From Bacteroidales bacterium (GTDB lineage Bacteria; Bacteroidota; Bacteroidia; Bacteroidales; PXBB01), in contig JAQVVM010000003.1 of NCBI GenBank assembly GCA_028698995.1, positions 62,001-126,000 on the forward strand: a stretch of DNA of 64,000 bases, read 5' to 3'. Within the stretch, counting starts at the first letter, position 1; each line of letters begins with the position of its first letter. Both the position numbers and the translations under genes were made by a program. Below are positions 8,764 through 17,702 of the stretch, piece after piece. The notes below the pieces were generated by a model. It saw only the letters and a list, made by a program, of their open reading frames with translations. It was not told where the DNA came from and made no database searches.

Positions 8764-10272
8764 ATGAAAATTTTTACGGCCTCCCAAATAAGGCAGACAG
8801 ATGCTTATACTATTAAGCATGAACCTGTTAAATCTGCGGATTTAATGGAAAGAGCCGCAAAAGCATGTTTCGACTGGATTATAAATAAAAAATTTAACAC
8901 ACAATTTTTTACAATTTTTTGCGGATTGGGAAACAATGGGGGTGATGGCTTGGTCATAGCCCGCTTGTTATCCCAATCCGGTTTTTTTGTAAGGCTGTTT
9001 ATTATTAATTATTCTGATAAAAAAAGTAAAGATTTTATCCTTAATGAGAAAAGATTAATAAAAACTACTAAAATTCAACCTGTCTATTTAACCGAAAAAG
9101 ACACATTGCCCAATTTATCTGATTCAGACTTCGTTATTGATGCCATTTTTGGCTCCGGATTAACCAAGCCTGTAACAGGTTTCATTGCAAACATTATCGA
9201 ATATATTAATCGGGAAGCAAAAAAAATAATTGCTATTGATATTCCTTCTGGACTTTTTTGTGACAACAATTCAGGAAACTCGGGTGCTATTGTAAAAGCT
9301 GATTATACACTGAGCTTTGAATTTGTTAAGAAGGCTTTTCTATTGCCTGAATATGGCGCTAATGCCGGTCAATGGCATATCCTGCCCATTGGTTTGCATG
9401 AAGCTTTTATAGAAAACGAAAACTCATCCGATATTTTTCTAACAAAAAAAATCATCCGAACATGCCTTAAAAAGAGACCCAAGTTTTCTCATAAAAACAC
9501 ATACGGACATGCCTTACTTTTATCTGGTTCTTATGGGAAAATTGGTGCTGCCATTCTGGCAAGCAAAGCCTGTCTGAAAGCCGGGGCAGGATTAATAAGT
9601 ACTTACCTCCCCGAATGTGGTTATATCCCCATGCAGAGCGCTTGCCCAGAAGTAATGGTTATTACAGATAAAAATCATAATAAAATTACTGACATTCCAG
9701 ATCTTACAAAATATAATGCAATCGGTTGTGGCCCAGGCTTGGGTACACATAACAAAACTGTTGCTGCACTCAAAAAACTACTGACTCTTGCTTCACAACC
9801 CCTGGTTCTCGATGCTGATGCCCTGAATATTCTTTCAGAAAATAAAGACCTGCTGGACTTATTGCCACAGAATACCATTCTTACTCCTCATCATAAAGAA
9901 TTTGAGCGCCTGACAGGAAAAAAGCTTAGCTCAGATGAGGACCGCTTAGAGCAGCTCCGTTCTTTTACTGCAAAACATAAAATCATTGTTGTTTTAAAGG
10001 GTGCTCATTCCTGCATTTCAGCTCCCGATGGTTTGTGTTATTTCAATTCTACCGGAAATAACGGCATGTCAACAGCGGGTAGTGGTGATGTGTTAACAGG
10101 TATAATACTCTCCCTGCTTGCACAGCGTTATAATCCCTTACAGGCAGCAATAACAGGAGTATTTATTCATGGTCTTGCAGCAGATCTTGCCATATCCGAA
10201 TCAGAATCGCCCGAAAGCCTTATTGCCGGAGATATAATTTCTTACTTAGGCAAAGCTTTTAAAGATATTTGA
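8764..10272 (+). CDS. nnr: bifunctional NAD(P)H-hydrate epimerase/dehydratase
   Basis: A 502-residue metabolite-repair enzyme that re-makes NAD(P)H from its hydrated damage product. The N-terminal YjeF_N epimerase domain (about 1-220) has FCGLGNNGGDGLVIARLL and the catalytic-region AIDIPSGLF. The C-terminal ribokinase-like ADP/ATP-dependent dehydratase domain (about 230-500) has HKNTYGHALLLSGSYGKIGA, LDADALNIL, TPHHKEFERL and NGMSTAGSGDVLTGI. Both halves look intact and the length is standard. The start ATG at 8764 begins MKIFTASQIRQTD, as in homologues. It follows the CCC-motif gene by 25 bp and converges with the FISUMP gene with a 5 bp gap. Confidence 0.95.
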   Translation: MKIFTASQIRQTDAYTIKHEPVKSADLMERAAKACFDWIINKKFNTQFFTIFCGLGNNGGDGLVIARLLSQSGFFVRLFIINYSDKKSKDFILNEKRLIKTTKIQPVYLTEKDTLPNLSDSDFVIDAIFGSGLTKPVTGFIANIIEYINREAKKIIAIDIPSGLFCDNNSGNSGAIVKADYTLSFEFVKKAFLLPEYGANAGQWHILPIGLHEAFIENENSSDIFLTKKIIRTCLKKRPKFSHKNTYGHALLLSGSYGKIGAAILASKACLKAGAGLISTYLPECGYIPMQSACPEVMVITDKNHNKITDIPDLTKYNAIGCGPGLGTHNKTVAALKKLLTLASQPLVLDADALNILSENKDLLDLLPQNTILTPHHKEFERLTGKKLSSDEDRLEQLRSFTAKHKIIVVLKGAHSCISAPDGLCYFNSTGNNGMSTAGSGDVLTGIILSLLAQRYNPLQAAITGVFIHGLAADLAISESESPESLIAGDIISYLGKAFKDI

Positions 10273-10277
10273 AAACA

Positions 10278-10844
10278 TTATTGTTTAATACAACGGACAG
10301 AAAAACCAAGTTCTTTTATATTTCGGCTCAAATAAGCCATTCTGTAGTTACTGACAACAAGAAAAAACCATACAACATCATCATCACTCACAGTAGCAGA
10401 CCACAAATTTCCTCCAAAATCACGGGCATAAAATTGTCCATTTCTATCGCGCCAACCCCCATAAACCATATTAAACCTGCTTATACCACCTGTTATCAAT
10501 TCTGCAAAAGCATTGCTGTGGGCATCCTCATATTTACTTATTAGAATTTCAAAGTCACTTTTTGTTGGTAAACGCCATCCCGAAGGACAAACGTTTTTAG
10601 CTGTCCGGTAATCGTATAAATAACCATACTTCTCAACTTGGGTACTGTCATTATCATAGGCCCAGAAATTTCCGGATTCCGGTTTAAAGGCAAGATTATC
10701 GGCCATCCAAACTTGATTTCCTATGCGTACATAATTATAAATTTTGTTATCTCTCGGGTCTGTAAATGTGTTTGCCTCTTGTGACATCAAATTAAGTCCC
10801 AAAAGAATAAATAGAAACGCTAATCTTGCTTTTTTATAAAACAC
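10278..10844 (-). CDS. FISUMP-domain secreted protein
   Basis: A 188-residue protein with a signal peptide (residues 1-21, ending LMSQ). The rest is one 'Fibrobacter succinogenes major paralogous' domain, recognised from the ordered motifs VRIGNQVWMADNLAF, the YGYLYDYRTAKNVCPSGWRLPT core, GGNLWSATV and the terminal FSVRCIKQ. Two cysteines (in NVCPSGW and VRCIKQ) are the usual pair and could form a disulfide. Such proteins are exported and often surface-exposed; the role is unknown. It stands alone. Confidence 0.85.
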   Translation of the reverse strand: MFYKKARLAFLFILLGLNLMSQEANTFTDPRDNKIYNYVRIGNQVWMADNLAFKPESGNFWAYDNDSTQVEKYGYLYDYRTAKNVCPSGWRLPTKSDFEILISKYEDAHSNAFAELITGGISRFNMVYGGWRDRNGQFYARDFGGNLWSATVSDDDVVWFFLVVSNYRMAYLSRNIKELGFSVRCIKQ

Positions 10845-10867
10845 CTATTCTCGATATTTATATTATA

Positions 10868-10875
10868 CAAACTTA
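10868..10875 (-). promoter_or_regulatory. TAAGTTTG, -7 box of the FISUMP gene
   Basis: On the minus strand this reads TAAGTTTG and ends 24 bp before the start codon at 10844. No -33 TTG at standard spacing. Confidence 0.35.
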
Positions 10876-11022
10876 CAAAAATTATTTTAGTATATGATTT
10901 TTTTATATTTATAATTACTTATTACATTTAAAGATAATACATCAAGAATAATTATGACGAAACTAGACTATATCAAAACTAAAAATTATTGCTTTAAAAT
11001 CCCTGCTTTAAAATAAAAATAC

Positions 11023-11030
11023 TAATTTTG
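11023..11030 (+). promoter_or_regulatory. TAATTTTG, -7 box of the tRNA-Pro gene
   Basis: Matches TAnnTTTG and ends 26 bp before the tRNA 5' end, a spacing that gives a short leader. The surrounding DNA is strongly AT-rich and holds no ORF. Confidence 0.45.
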
Positions 11031-11056
11031 TGCGAGTTTTCAAGACCAAATTAATT

Positions 11057-11129
11057 CGGGGTGTAGCGCAGTTGGTAGCGTACCACGTTCGGGACGTGGG
11101 GGTCGGAAGTTCGAGTCTTCTCACCCCGA
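11057..11129 (+). tRNA. tRNA-Pro (anticodon CGG)
   Basis: A complete 73-nt cloverleaf. The acceptor stem CGGGGTG pairs with CACCCCG. The D arm GCGC-AGTTGGTA-GCGT has one G-U pair. The anticodon arm is CCACG-TTCGGGA-CGTGG, which places CGG at the anticodon. The variable loop is 5 nt, the T arm is GGAAG-TTCGAGT-CTTCT, and the discriminator is A. CCA is not encoded. A partial copy of the 3' part lies just downstream (11147-11189). Confidence 0.95.
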
Positions 11130-11146
11130 CAAAGTTGTGATCGGAA

Positions 11147-11189
11147 GGAAGTTAATCCTGATTTTATCAGGAAGTCTTCTCACCCCGAC
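11147..11189 (+). repeat. damaged duplicate of the tRNA-Pro T-arm and acceptor 3' end
   Basis: The 16 bp GTCTTCTCACCCCGAC (11174-11189) is an exact copy of 11115-11130, the T-stem 3' strand and acceptor 3' strand of tRNA-Pro. It is preceded by GGAAGTT (11147-11153), the T-stem 5' strand. In place of the normal 3-nt loop remainder there is an insert that forms a perfect hairpin, TCCTGA (11156-11161) and TCAGGA (11167-11172). Such a repeat beside a tRNA gene is what an attachment site or a tRNA-targeted integration scar leaves; slippage duplication is the alternative. Confidence 0.7.
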
Positions 11190-11520
11190 TTATGGAAGGG
11201 TGATTATTGTATCTTTCTTGTTAATTAAAACCCAAGTAGTAATTTCTGTTTAAGCTAATTGCTTTATAATAAATCGTGTATGAAAGATACTGATACCGAT
11301 TCGCTAACAATTACTGAATTTATTTCTTAAATTCAGATTGTTAGTCGGTCGGCATCAACTAAACAAAACTTGTCGTTAAATAATATTCCGTTTGGTTGGT
11401 TGAGTGGCAAAAAGGAAGAACAGTGGGAGCGAATAAACATTGAAAATATTCCCATAACAATTTATAATTTAAATTTTTTATAGATTTGGTGTGCCAAATA
11501 TTAACTAAATAAATACCGTA
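11190..11520. other. non-coding stretch with a long hairpin
   Basis: No plausible gene in 330 bp. The only structure is the imperfect palindrome at 11291-11357. Weak ORFs here on the minus strand are the shadow of the small gene that starts at 11521. Confidence 0.5.
11291..11357. repeat. 67-bp imperfect palindrome (strong hairpin)
   Basis: The inner arms 11304-11321 and 11329-11344 pair perfectly over 16 bp apart from a 2-nt bulge, around a 7-nt loop. The outer arms TGATACCGA (11291-11299) and TCGGCATCA (11349-11357) pair with one mismatch. It has no T-run on either side, so it is not an obvious terminator. It could be a small mobile repeat or the end of a lost element. Confidence 0.65.
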
Positions 11521-11850
11521 ATGTTGACTTTCCAAAAAGCAGAAGCGTTTTATTCCGTAATTCAAAGTTCGAAACTGACAGACCTCAAAAATGGGCTTAT
11601 TCAAAAAGCAATCCGTTATGCCCATATCCGTGCCGAATGGCAGTTTTTATCGGATAAAGAAAAGTCAGCCCAAGATTTGGACAGGACTGCTGCCCACAAT
11701 GTCTTTATTGATGCATGCAACATCATGAGTCGAAATATGATGAAAATCGGGGAAGACATTACATGGAGAACTGCCTTAACAAATGACAGAAAAATTATTG
11801 GCGATTTTGCTTGTTATATTCACACATTCGTCAGTATTAATAATAAATAA
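11521..11850 (+). CDS. small conserved-looking hypothetical protein
   Basis: A 109-residue soluble protein. It is predicted to be mostly helical and has a well-ordered charged composition, with a distinctive central region RTAAHNVFIDACNIMSRNM followed by EDITWR and DRKIIGDFACYIH. The balanced composition and the lack of low-complexity sequence suggest a real gene, unlike other ORFs in this gap. I do not recognise a named family with certainty. It sits alone between the tRNA scar and the DUF4175 operon, so it may be leftover cargo of an integrated element. Confidence 0.6.
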   Translation: MLTFQKAEAFYSVIQSSKLTDLKNGLIQKAIRYAHIRAEWQFLSDKEKSAQDLDRTAAHNVFIDACNIMSRNMMKIGEDITWRTALTNDRKIIGDFACYIHTFVSINNK

Positions 11851-11944
11851 TTAATTTTTAATTATTTATTACGTTTGTTAAATTTATACCCACCCTACCC
11901 TTTTACTTCTGGCTTAGTACTTATGAAATTTTAAAAAAAATACA

Positions 11945-11952
11945 TAACTTTG
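11945..11952 (+). promoter_or_regulatory. TAACTTTG, -7 box of the DUF4175 operon
   Basis: Matches TAnnTTTG and lies 99 bp before the ATG at 12052, which would give a long 5' leader. Same octamer as at 7133-7140 on the other strand. Confidence 0.35.
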
Positions 11953-12051
11953 TAATATAATTTGTTGTAGAAATTTACGTTAATTGGAACAGTTCATTTT
12001 TAGGATAAATAATATTGTAAAGAATTGATAAAAAGACACATAGCGGAATAA

Positions 12052-15000
12052 ATGAATGAGAATTATCAAATATTAATTTCTAAACTTGACGGATTTATAC
12101 GCAAATATTATAAAAACAAAGTCCTGAGAGGTTTGATATTTTTTGTCAGTTCCTCTCTGATTTTTTTTCTGTTCATCACTTTTATTGAATATTTTGCATT
12201 TCTTAATACAGTTCCAAGAGCTGTTTTATTTTTTGTTTTTATATTTTTTAACAGTGTCATAATTCTGCGATGGATTATTTTTCCTCTGCTTAAGATTTTT
12301 CGTTTGGGGCCTCAAATCAGTCATGAAGAGTCTGCTCGTATTATTGGTCTTCATTTCAGTGATATTCAGGACAAACTGCTGAATATTCTTCAATTAAAAA
12401 AACTGTCCGAAACACCGTCTCAGACAAAGCAACTTATTGAGGCTGGCATCAATCAAAAGATCAACCAGATAAAAGTTATTCCTTTTAAAAAAGCTGTAAA
12501 TTTTGGTGATAATAAAAAATATCTTAAATACGCCCTCACCCCTCTCCTGCTTTTGATCCTCATTCTTTTCATCTCCCCCAGAATGATAACGGAGCCGGCT
12601 TTTCGTTTGTACAATTATGAAAAACATTTTGAAAAGGAATCTCCATTTACCATTGAAATTCAAAACAGCAGTTTGAGCACACTTCAAAATTCAGATTATA
12701 TCCTTGAAGTGAAGGTTAGTGGAACACAGTTACCTTCGGATATTTTTGTCAATTACGGCAACAACACATTTTTGCTCAACAAAAGAAGCAAAACCCGTCA
12801 TTTTTATACATTTAGAAATGTTCAGGAAAATACACGGTTTAACCTTTCTGCACTCGATTATACAAGTGATAATTTCGTTCTGAATGTATTGCCAAAACCA
12901 ATAATTCTAAATTTTGATATTGAATTACAATATCCTGTTTATACACATAAAGAAAACGAAGTTGTTCACAATACAGGAGATTTAATCGTACCTCAGGGAA
13001 CAATTGCCACATGGCGCTTTATGACAAGAGATACGCGTCATATTCTTTTTTATTTGAACGATAGTCTCCAAAGTTTAAATCCGTTGCGGTTAAATAATTT
13101 CACATTTAAAAAGAGGCTAAATAATAGTATATTATACAGTGTGATTACTCAAAATGAATATGTTGAAAAATCGGATTCTCTGCCATTTACTATTGAGGTT
13201 ATACCGGACGAATATCCTTTTATTGATGCTGAAGAATTCAGAGATACTGTTTTAGAAAAGAATTTGTTTTTTTCAGGTTCCATCAAAGATGATTATGGAT
13301 TTTCTAAACTTACTTTTAACAATATCATTTTAAAAGATGGGAACCGTGATGAATCAAGCATTTTAAGGCGTTCAGAAATACCAATAAATAAATCATTATT
13401 GGATCAAAGGTATTATTATCAATTTGATTTAAACAGGATTTCACTTGAGCCGGGTGATCAAGTTGAATACTATTTTGAAATATGGGACAATGATGCCATT
13501 AATGGCAGTAAATCTTCACGCTCACGCACTTTTACCTACAGGGTACCCTCTGACAGTGAAATTCAGGAAAGATCGAACCAGCATGCTGAAAATATGCTTA
13601 ATCAGCTTCAGCAAGCCATGAGAAATGTAAGAAATATTGACCGAAATATTGATGACATAAACCGTAAAATCCTTGAGAGGACCACTTTAAATTGGGAAGA
13701 CAAAAAAAATATTGAAGAGCTTTTGCAGATGAATTTTGAGTTGCAGGAGCAAGTTGAGAACATTCAGGAGTTTTTTGAGCAAAAAGAACAATGGGAAGAA
13801 CAATTCAGTGAACTTAACGAAGAACTGGCTCAAAAACAGGAGGAGCTTAACAAACTGCTTGAAAGTCTTATGACCGATGAAATGAAGGAATTGCTCTCTG
13901 AACTGGAAAAGATGATGGAAAATCTCGACAGAGAAAAAGTTAAAGACATGCTTGACAAAATGAAGCTCAACACATCTGATGTAGAAAAAGAATTGGACAG
14001 AAGTCTGGAGTTATTAAAACAATTTGAATTTGAAAAATTGTTATCAAAAACCATTGAAAGGCTCGACAGTCTGGCACAAAAGCAAAATGATTTGTCAGAA
14101 GAAAGTAAAGACAGGAACAGCGATAATGAAGAGCTGGCAGAAAAACAAAATGAACTTAATGAAGAATTTGAGAGGCTTCAAAAAGATATAGAAAATTTAC
14201 ATCAGAAAAATGATTCGTTAGAGAAACCCAATAATATTGAACCGACTGATAGTGAACAAAATGCTATAGAAGAACAAATGCAGGAAAGTTCAGAGCAGCT
14301 TCAAAGGAATAATAAGAACAAAGCATCCCAATCACAGCAAAAATCGGGGCAGATGCTTCAGGAATTGGCTGATAAAATGAGAGAAATGGAGGCAGATATG
14401 CTTCAGTCGAATTTGGCTGAAGATATAGACGCCCTGAGAATGATACTTGAGAATTTAATCAGAACTTCTTTTTCACAGGAAGAATTTTTACAAGAACTGG
14501 TGGTGACACGAACAAACGACCCCCGTTATTCAGATGTCATGCAAAACCAGAACAAACTGAAAGATGATTTAAAAATGATTGAAGATTCACTTTTGTCATT
14601 GAGTAAACGTCAGGTTCAGATTGAATCTTTTGTAAACCGTGAAATTTCTGATATCAACAGTAATATGGATAAAGCCATAGAGGCTCTTGTTGAGCGAAAT
14701 GCATCAGAAGCTTCAAGCCGCCAGCAATACATCATCACCCATATTAATAATCTGGCCCTTATGCTCAGCGAATCCCTTCAGAATATGCAAATGTCCATGC
14801 AACAACAGTCAGGAAGTTGCAACAACCCATCTCAAAGACCGGGACAAGGACAGCAATCTTTTAAATCGCTGCGACAGATGCAGGAGGCACTCAACCAAAT
14901 GATGCAGGACATGAAAGAAGGAAGAACACCGCAGGGTAGGGAAGGTCAATCGCTTAGTGAGCAATTGGCGCGTATGGCAGCACAACAGGAAGCCATAAGA

Positions 15001-15378
15001 AATCATCTACAGCAGCTAAGCGAAGAACTTCAAAGCCAGGGGATGGGCAACAGCAGAACTCTGAATGAATTACAACAAAAAATGGAACAAACTGAAACAG
15101 ATATCGTAAACAGAAGAATAACACAACAAACTTTATTTCGCCAGCAGGATATTCTGACACGCCTATTAGAACACGAAAGAGCAGAAAATGAAAGAGAACT
15201 TGAAGAACAAAGAGAATCTGAGGAAGCAAAAAATGAAAATTATAGTAACCCAAATCTGTTTTTTGAGTATAAAAGATTAAAAGAAAGGGAAGAAGAATTG
15301 CTTCGAACAACACCTCCTTCTTTTAGTATTTTTTATAAGAATAAAGTAAACGAGTATTTTTACAATTTTCAGGAATAG
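12052..15378 (+). CDS. DUF4175 family membrane-anchored coiled-coil protein
   Basis: A 1108-residue protein. Two transmembrane helices near residues 27-47 and 55-77, and a third at about 160-175, anchor it. A beta-rich extracytoplasmic part follows (about 180-500). The C-terminal half (about 510-1080) is an extremely Glu/Gln/Lys-rich coiled coil with few interruptions, apart from a Ser/Pro/Gln patch near 920-935. This is the architecture of DUF4175, found across Bacteroidota, often in this same order before an RsbW-like ATPase and ybeY. Function unknown; an envelope-spanning structural role is only inference. It is 5 bp from the next gene, so it is an operon leader. Confidence 0.85.
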   Translation: MNENYQILISKLDGFIRKYYKNKVLRGLIFFVSSSLIFFLFITFIEYFAFLNTVPRAVLFFVFIFFNSVIILRWIIFPLLKIFRLGPQISHEESARIIGLHFSDIQDKLLNILQLKKLSETPSQTKQLIEAGINQKINQIKVIPFKKAVNFGDNKKYLKYALTPLLLLILILFISPRMITEPAFRLYNYEKHFEKESPFTIEIQNSSLSTLQNSDYILEVKVSGTQLPSDIFVNYGNNTFLLNKRSKTRHFYTFRNVQENTRFNLSALDYTSDNFVLNVLPKPIILNFDIELQYPVYTHKENEVVHNTGDLIVPQGTIATWRFMTRDTRHILFYLNDSLQSLNPLRLNNFTFKKRLNNSILYSVITQNEYVEKSDSLPFTIEVIPDEYPFIDAEEFRDTVLEKNLFFSGSIKDDYGFSKLTFNNIILKDGNRDESSILRRSEIPINKSLLDQRYYYQFDLNRISLEPGDQVEYYFEIWDNDAINGSKSSRSRTFTYRVPSDSEIQERSNQHAENMLNQLQQAMRNVRNIDRNIDDINRKILERTTLNWEDKKNIEELLQMNFELQEQVENIQEFFEQKEQWEEQFSELNEELAQKQEELNKLLESLMTDEMKELLSELEKMMENLDREKVKDMLDKMKLNTSDVEKELDRSLELLKQFEFEKLLSKTIERLDSLAQKQNDLSEESKDRNSDNEELAEKQNELNEEFERLQKDIENLHQKNDSLEKPNNIEPTDSEQNAIEEQMQESSEQLQRNNKNKASQSQQKSGQMLQELADKMREMEADMLQSNLAEDIDALRMILENLIRTSFSQEEFLQELVVTRTNDPRYSDVMQNQNKLKDDLKMIEDSLLSLSKRQVQIESFVNREISDINSNMDKAIEALVERNASEASSRQQYIITHINNLALMLSESLQNMQMSMQQQSGSCNNPSQRPGQGQQSFKSLRQMQEALNQMMQDMKEGRTPQGREGQSLSEQLARMAAQQEAIRNHLQQLSEELQSQGMGNSRTLNELQQKMEQTETDIVNRRITQQTLFRQQDILTRLLEHERAENERELEEQRESEEAKNENYSNPNLFFEYKRLKEREEELLRTTPPSFSIFYKNKVNEYFYNFQE

Positions 15379-15383
15379 AAAAA

Positions 15384-15887
15384 ATGATAGAAAAATTTTA
15401 TAATCTGACCTTTTTTGCTGATAAGAGCAACATACATCTGGTAGAAAACTATATTGAAAAAATATGTGATCATTATAATATTAATAATACCTATTTTGCA
15501 CATATATTAACATCCGTAACCGAAGCTGTTGAAAACGCCATATTTCATGGGAACAAGAATAATCCCTCTTTAAAAGTTCAGATAAATTTCAGCATTAAAC
15601 CCGAAGGTTATTCTTTCATTATTAAAGACCAGGGAAATGGTTTTAATTTAGCTTCTGTGCCTGATGCAACAGACCCCGAAGCAGATTTTTCTAAAACTGA
15701 AGGTAGGGGTATTTTCATAATGAAATCTCTTGCCGATGATGTCAAATTTTTAAACAATGGTTCTGCCGTTGAACTCATTTTTAAATTATCAAGCATCACA
15801 AAGCAATTATCTGATGAGAGAATTGATATTCTTACAAAAAACACTAAACAAACCGCTCATACAAGAAATAAGCATAATAAAAACTGA
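15384..15887 (+). CDS. RsbW/SpoIIAB-like GHKL ATP-binding protein
   Basis: A 167-residue single-domain GHKL ATPase of the anti-sigma-factor kinase type. The N box is TEAVENAIFHGN (about residues 49-60), the G1 box DQGNGF (about 86-91) and the G2 region TEGRGIFIMKSL (about 109-120). No transmembrane or sensor part. In Bacteroidota this stand-alone form lies just before ybeY; whether it phosphorylates an anti-anti-sigma factor is not known, and no partner STAS protein is nearby. Its TGA overlaps the ybeY ATG by one base. Confidence 0.85.
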   Translation: MIEKFYNLTFFADKSNIHLVENYIEKICDHYNINNTYFAHILTSVTEAVENAIFHGNKNNPSLKVQINFSIKPEGYSFIIKDQGNGFNLASVPDATDPEADFSKTEGRGIFIMKSLADDVKFLNNGSAVELIFKLSSITKQLSDERIDILTKNTKQTAHTRNKHNKN

Positions 15888-16318
15888 TGAAGATTAATTT
15901 CTTTTCCGAAGACATCGCATTCACTTTAAAAAAAAAGAAAATTATCAGAGATTGGATAAATAGTGTTATTAGTTCCGAAAACAAGAAACTAGGAAACATC
16001 AATTTTATTTTCTGCTCCGACAGCTATTTGCACAATATTAACACCACCTATCTGAATCATGATTCTCTCACAGATATTATTACTTTTCAATACAATGATC
16101 CTGATGATTCAACATTGTCAGGTGATATTTTTATAAGCATTGACAGGGTAGGGGAGAACGCAAACCAATTTAAATTGTCTATTTCTGACGAGCTGAATCG
16201 GGTTATTATTCATGGTATTTTACATTTGTGTGGTTATAAAGATAAAACCAAAGCTGCTCAAAAACAAATGAGAACTCTTGAAGACAAATCTTTGAGTTTG
16301 CTCAAGAATCTTTTGTAA
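15887..16318 (+). CDS. ybeY: rRNA maturation endoribonuclease YbeY
   Basis: A 143-residue metal-dependent RNase for 16S rRNA 3'-end maturation and ribosome quality control. The metal motif reads HGILHLCGYKD (about residues 104-114). The first two histidines of the canonical HxxxHxxxxxH are kept, and the third ligand position is aspartate. I believe this variant is usual in Bacteroidota, but it differs from the textbook motif. DIITFQYND and SGDIFISIDRV upstream are also typical. Translation is coupled to the ATPase gene through an overlapping TGATG. Confidence 0.9.
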   Translation: MKINFFSEDIAFTLKKKKIIRDWINSVISSENKKLGNINFIFCSDSYLHNINTTYLNHDSLTDIITFQYNDPDDSTLSGDIFISIDRVGENANQFKLSISDELNRVIIHGILHLCGYKDKTKAAQKQMRTLEDKSLSLLKNLL

Positions 16319-16405
16319 AAAATTTCCCTTTTTAACTTCAATATAATTTTTTTTTATAATATTGTATTATATTATTTATCCATAATTTTTGTTTATTCAT
16401 TAGAC

Positions 16406-17239
16406 ATGAAACACATTCTATATTTGTTATTGCTTTTTATAATAGTTTTCAACTCCTGTAAAGAAGAAGGATGTACAAACCAGAATAGTTTTAACTACAA
16501 TTCCAGTGCTGAAGAGGATGATGGTTCCTGCAAAGAAATGTATGGCTGTCTCGGTTTTGCCTCTGATATGACAAACTCAGGAACCTTGGGTGTGACAACA
16601 AATAATCAGTATTATGATATCAAAATGAATGAGGAAGTTATCATTCAAAAAGATTTCTTTTCCGGTATTCCGGCAAGTGTTTTTATTCTGTATGAGCCAT
16701 CGGCAATTTATAAGAATGCTTATGCAACAACTGATGGAAGAATTTTATTCGGATACCATATGTTTTATTATACCATAGCATCCTATGGTGAATTACCTGT
16801 TGCAGGAATTCTTGCCCATGAATTTGGTCACAGGGTCCAATTTATACATGGCTGGAATGATTATTCAGCAAACTCACATCGTGAGCTTGAAGCTGATGCA
16901 TTTTCAGGATTTTATATGGCTTTACGAAAACAGTGGGCATGGAGTCAGATTCAGAATTATTATGCAAATGTTTATGCCACAGGTGATTATAATTTTAATC
17001 ACACTTCTCACCATGGAACACCCCAACAAAGACTGGCTGCTGCCAATTTTGGTGTTCAGGTAGGTGCTGATGCGCTTCAATCAGGGACTGAATATACCTA
17101 TCTTGAGTTACATACAATTTTTAATACTGAAATCAAGAATAACATCACTGCATCAAAAAAAATTCCTCAGTTAAAAGAAGTTAAATACCCGGAAAATATA
17201 ACCGAAGAGTATATCAGATCCTTATTCCCTGTAGAATAA
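16406..17239 (+). CDS. lipoprotein zinc metallopeptidase
   Basis: A 277-residue protein. The N-terminus has a lipoprotein signal (hydrophobic MKHILYLLLLFIIVF, lipobox cysteine in FNSC at residue 18), so it is probably anchored in the outer membrane. A short Cys-containing, Asn/Glu-rich linker follows (about 19-46). The catalytic domain has the zincin motif HEFGH (about residues 138-142), followed 24 residues later by ELEADAFSGFYMA, the downstream acidic ligand of the gluzincin/neutral zinc metallopeptidase type. HHGTPQQRLAAA near residue 201 is also usual in that group. Substrate unknown. It separates ybeY from mnmG, with repeat-filled DNA behind it. Confidence 0.75.
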   Translation: MKHILYLLLLFIIVFNSCKEEGCTNQNSFNYNSSAEEDDGSCKEMYGCLGFASDMTNSGTLGVTTNNQYYDIKMNEEVIIQKDFFSGIPASVFILYEPSAIYKNAYATTDGRILFGYHMFYYTIASYGELPVAGILAHEFGHRVQFIHGWNDYSANSHRELEADAFSGFYMALRKQWAWSQIQNYYANVYATGDYNFNHTSHHGTPQQRLAAANFGVQVGADALQSGTEYTYLELHTIFNTEIKNNITASKKIPQLKEVKYPENITEEYIRSLFPVE

Positions 17240-17555
17240 ATTAATTTTTCGGGCTTCTCTTTTATTACTGACTTCTAGCAGCTATGTGTTACATAATAAA
17301 TTTTATGGCTTTATAAAACATGTCCCGAACTTATTTTGAAATATGGATGACAAAAAAGTGAGAGCAAAAAGTTTAATTTCTCCTGACATTGACATTCCGA
17401 GAGATATCGGACCGTCACCATAAATTAATCCCAATACGTAAACATCCGATTTATTATTTGTGCTATGAACGATTTTTGAAAAAATTAATATACTTCATTC
17501 ACAAATGATTACGAAGAGCTGGAACGGCCTTTTAAAAATTTGCGTTGAAAATCGA

Positions 17556-17682
17556 GGATTTCTTTACACAACTTATAAATTCTTTTCAAGGTAATTAAAG
17601 TAACCAACGAGTGAGGATGTTGAAATATATTTTAACTCATAATTTATTCCGAACGGCTTTGGTTACGCTTGTAAAGAAATCC
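17556..17682. repeat. 13-bp perfect inverted repeat
   Basis: GGATTTCTTTACA (17556-17568) and its exact complement TGTAAAGAAATCC (17670-17682), 101 bp apart. Both arms are near copies of GAACGGC (17522 and 17651), so the arms probably come from two copies of one repeat in opposite orientation. Confidence 0.7.
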
Positions 17683-17702
17683 GATGGTTTTAGAAAATTT
17701 TT

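Noticed and set aside
11359-11625. 88-codon minus-strand ORF
   Set aside because: It overlaps the better-composed plus-strand gene at 11521 and shows no ordered motif.
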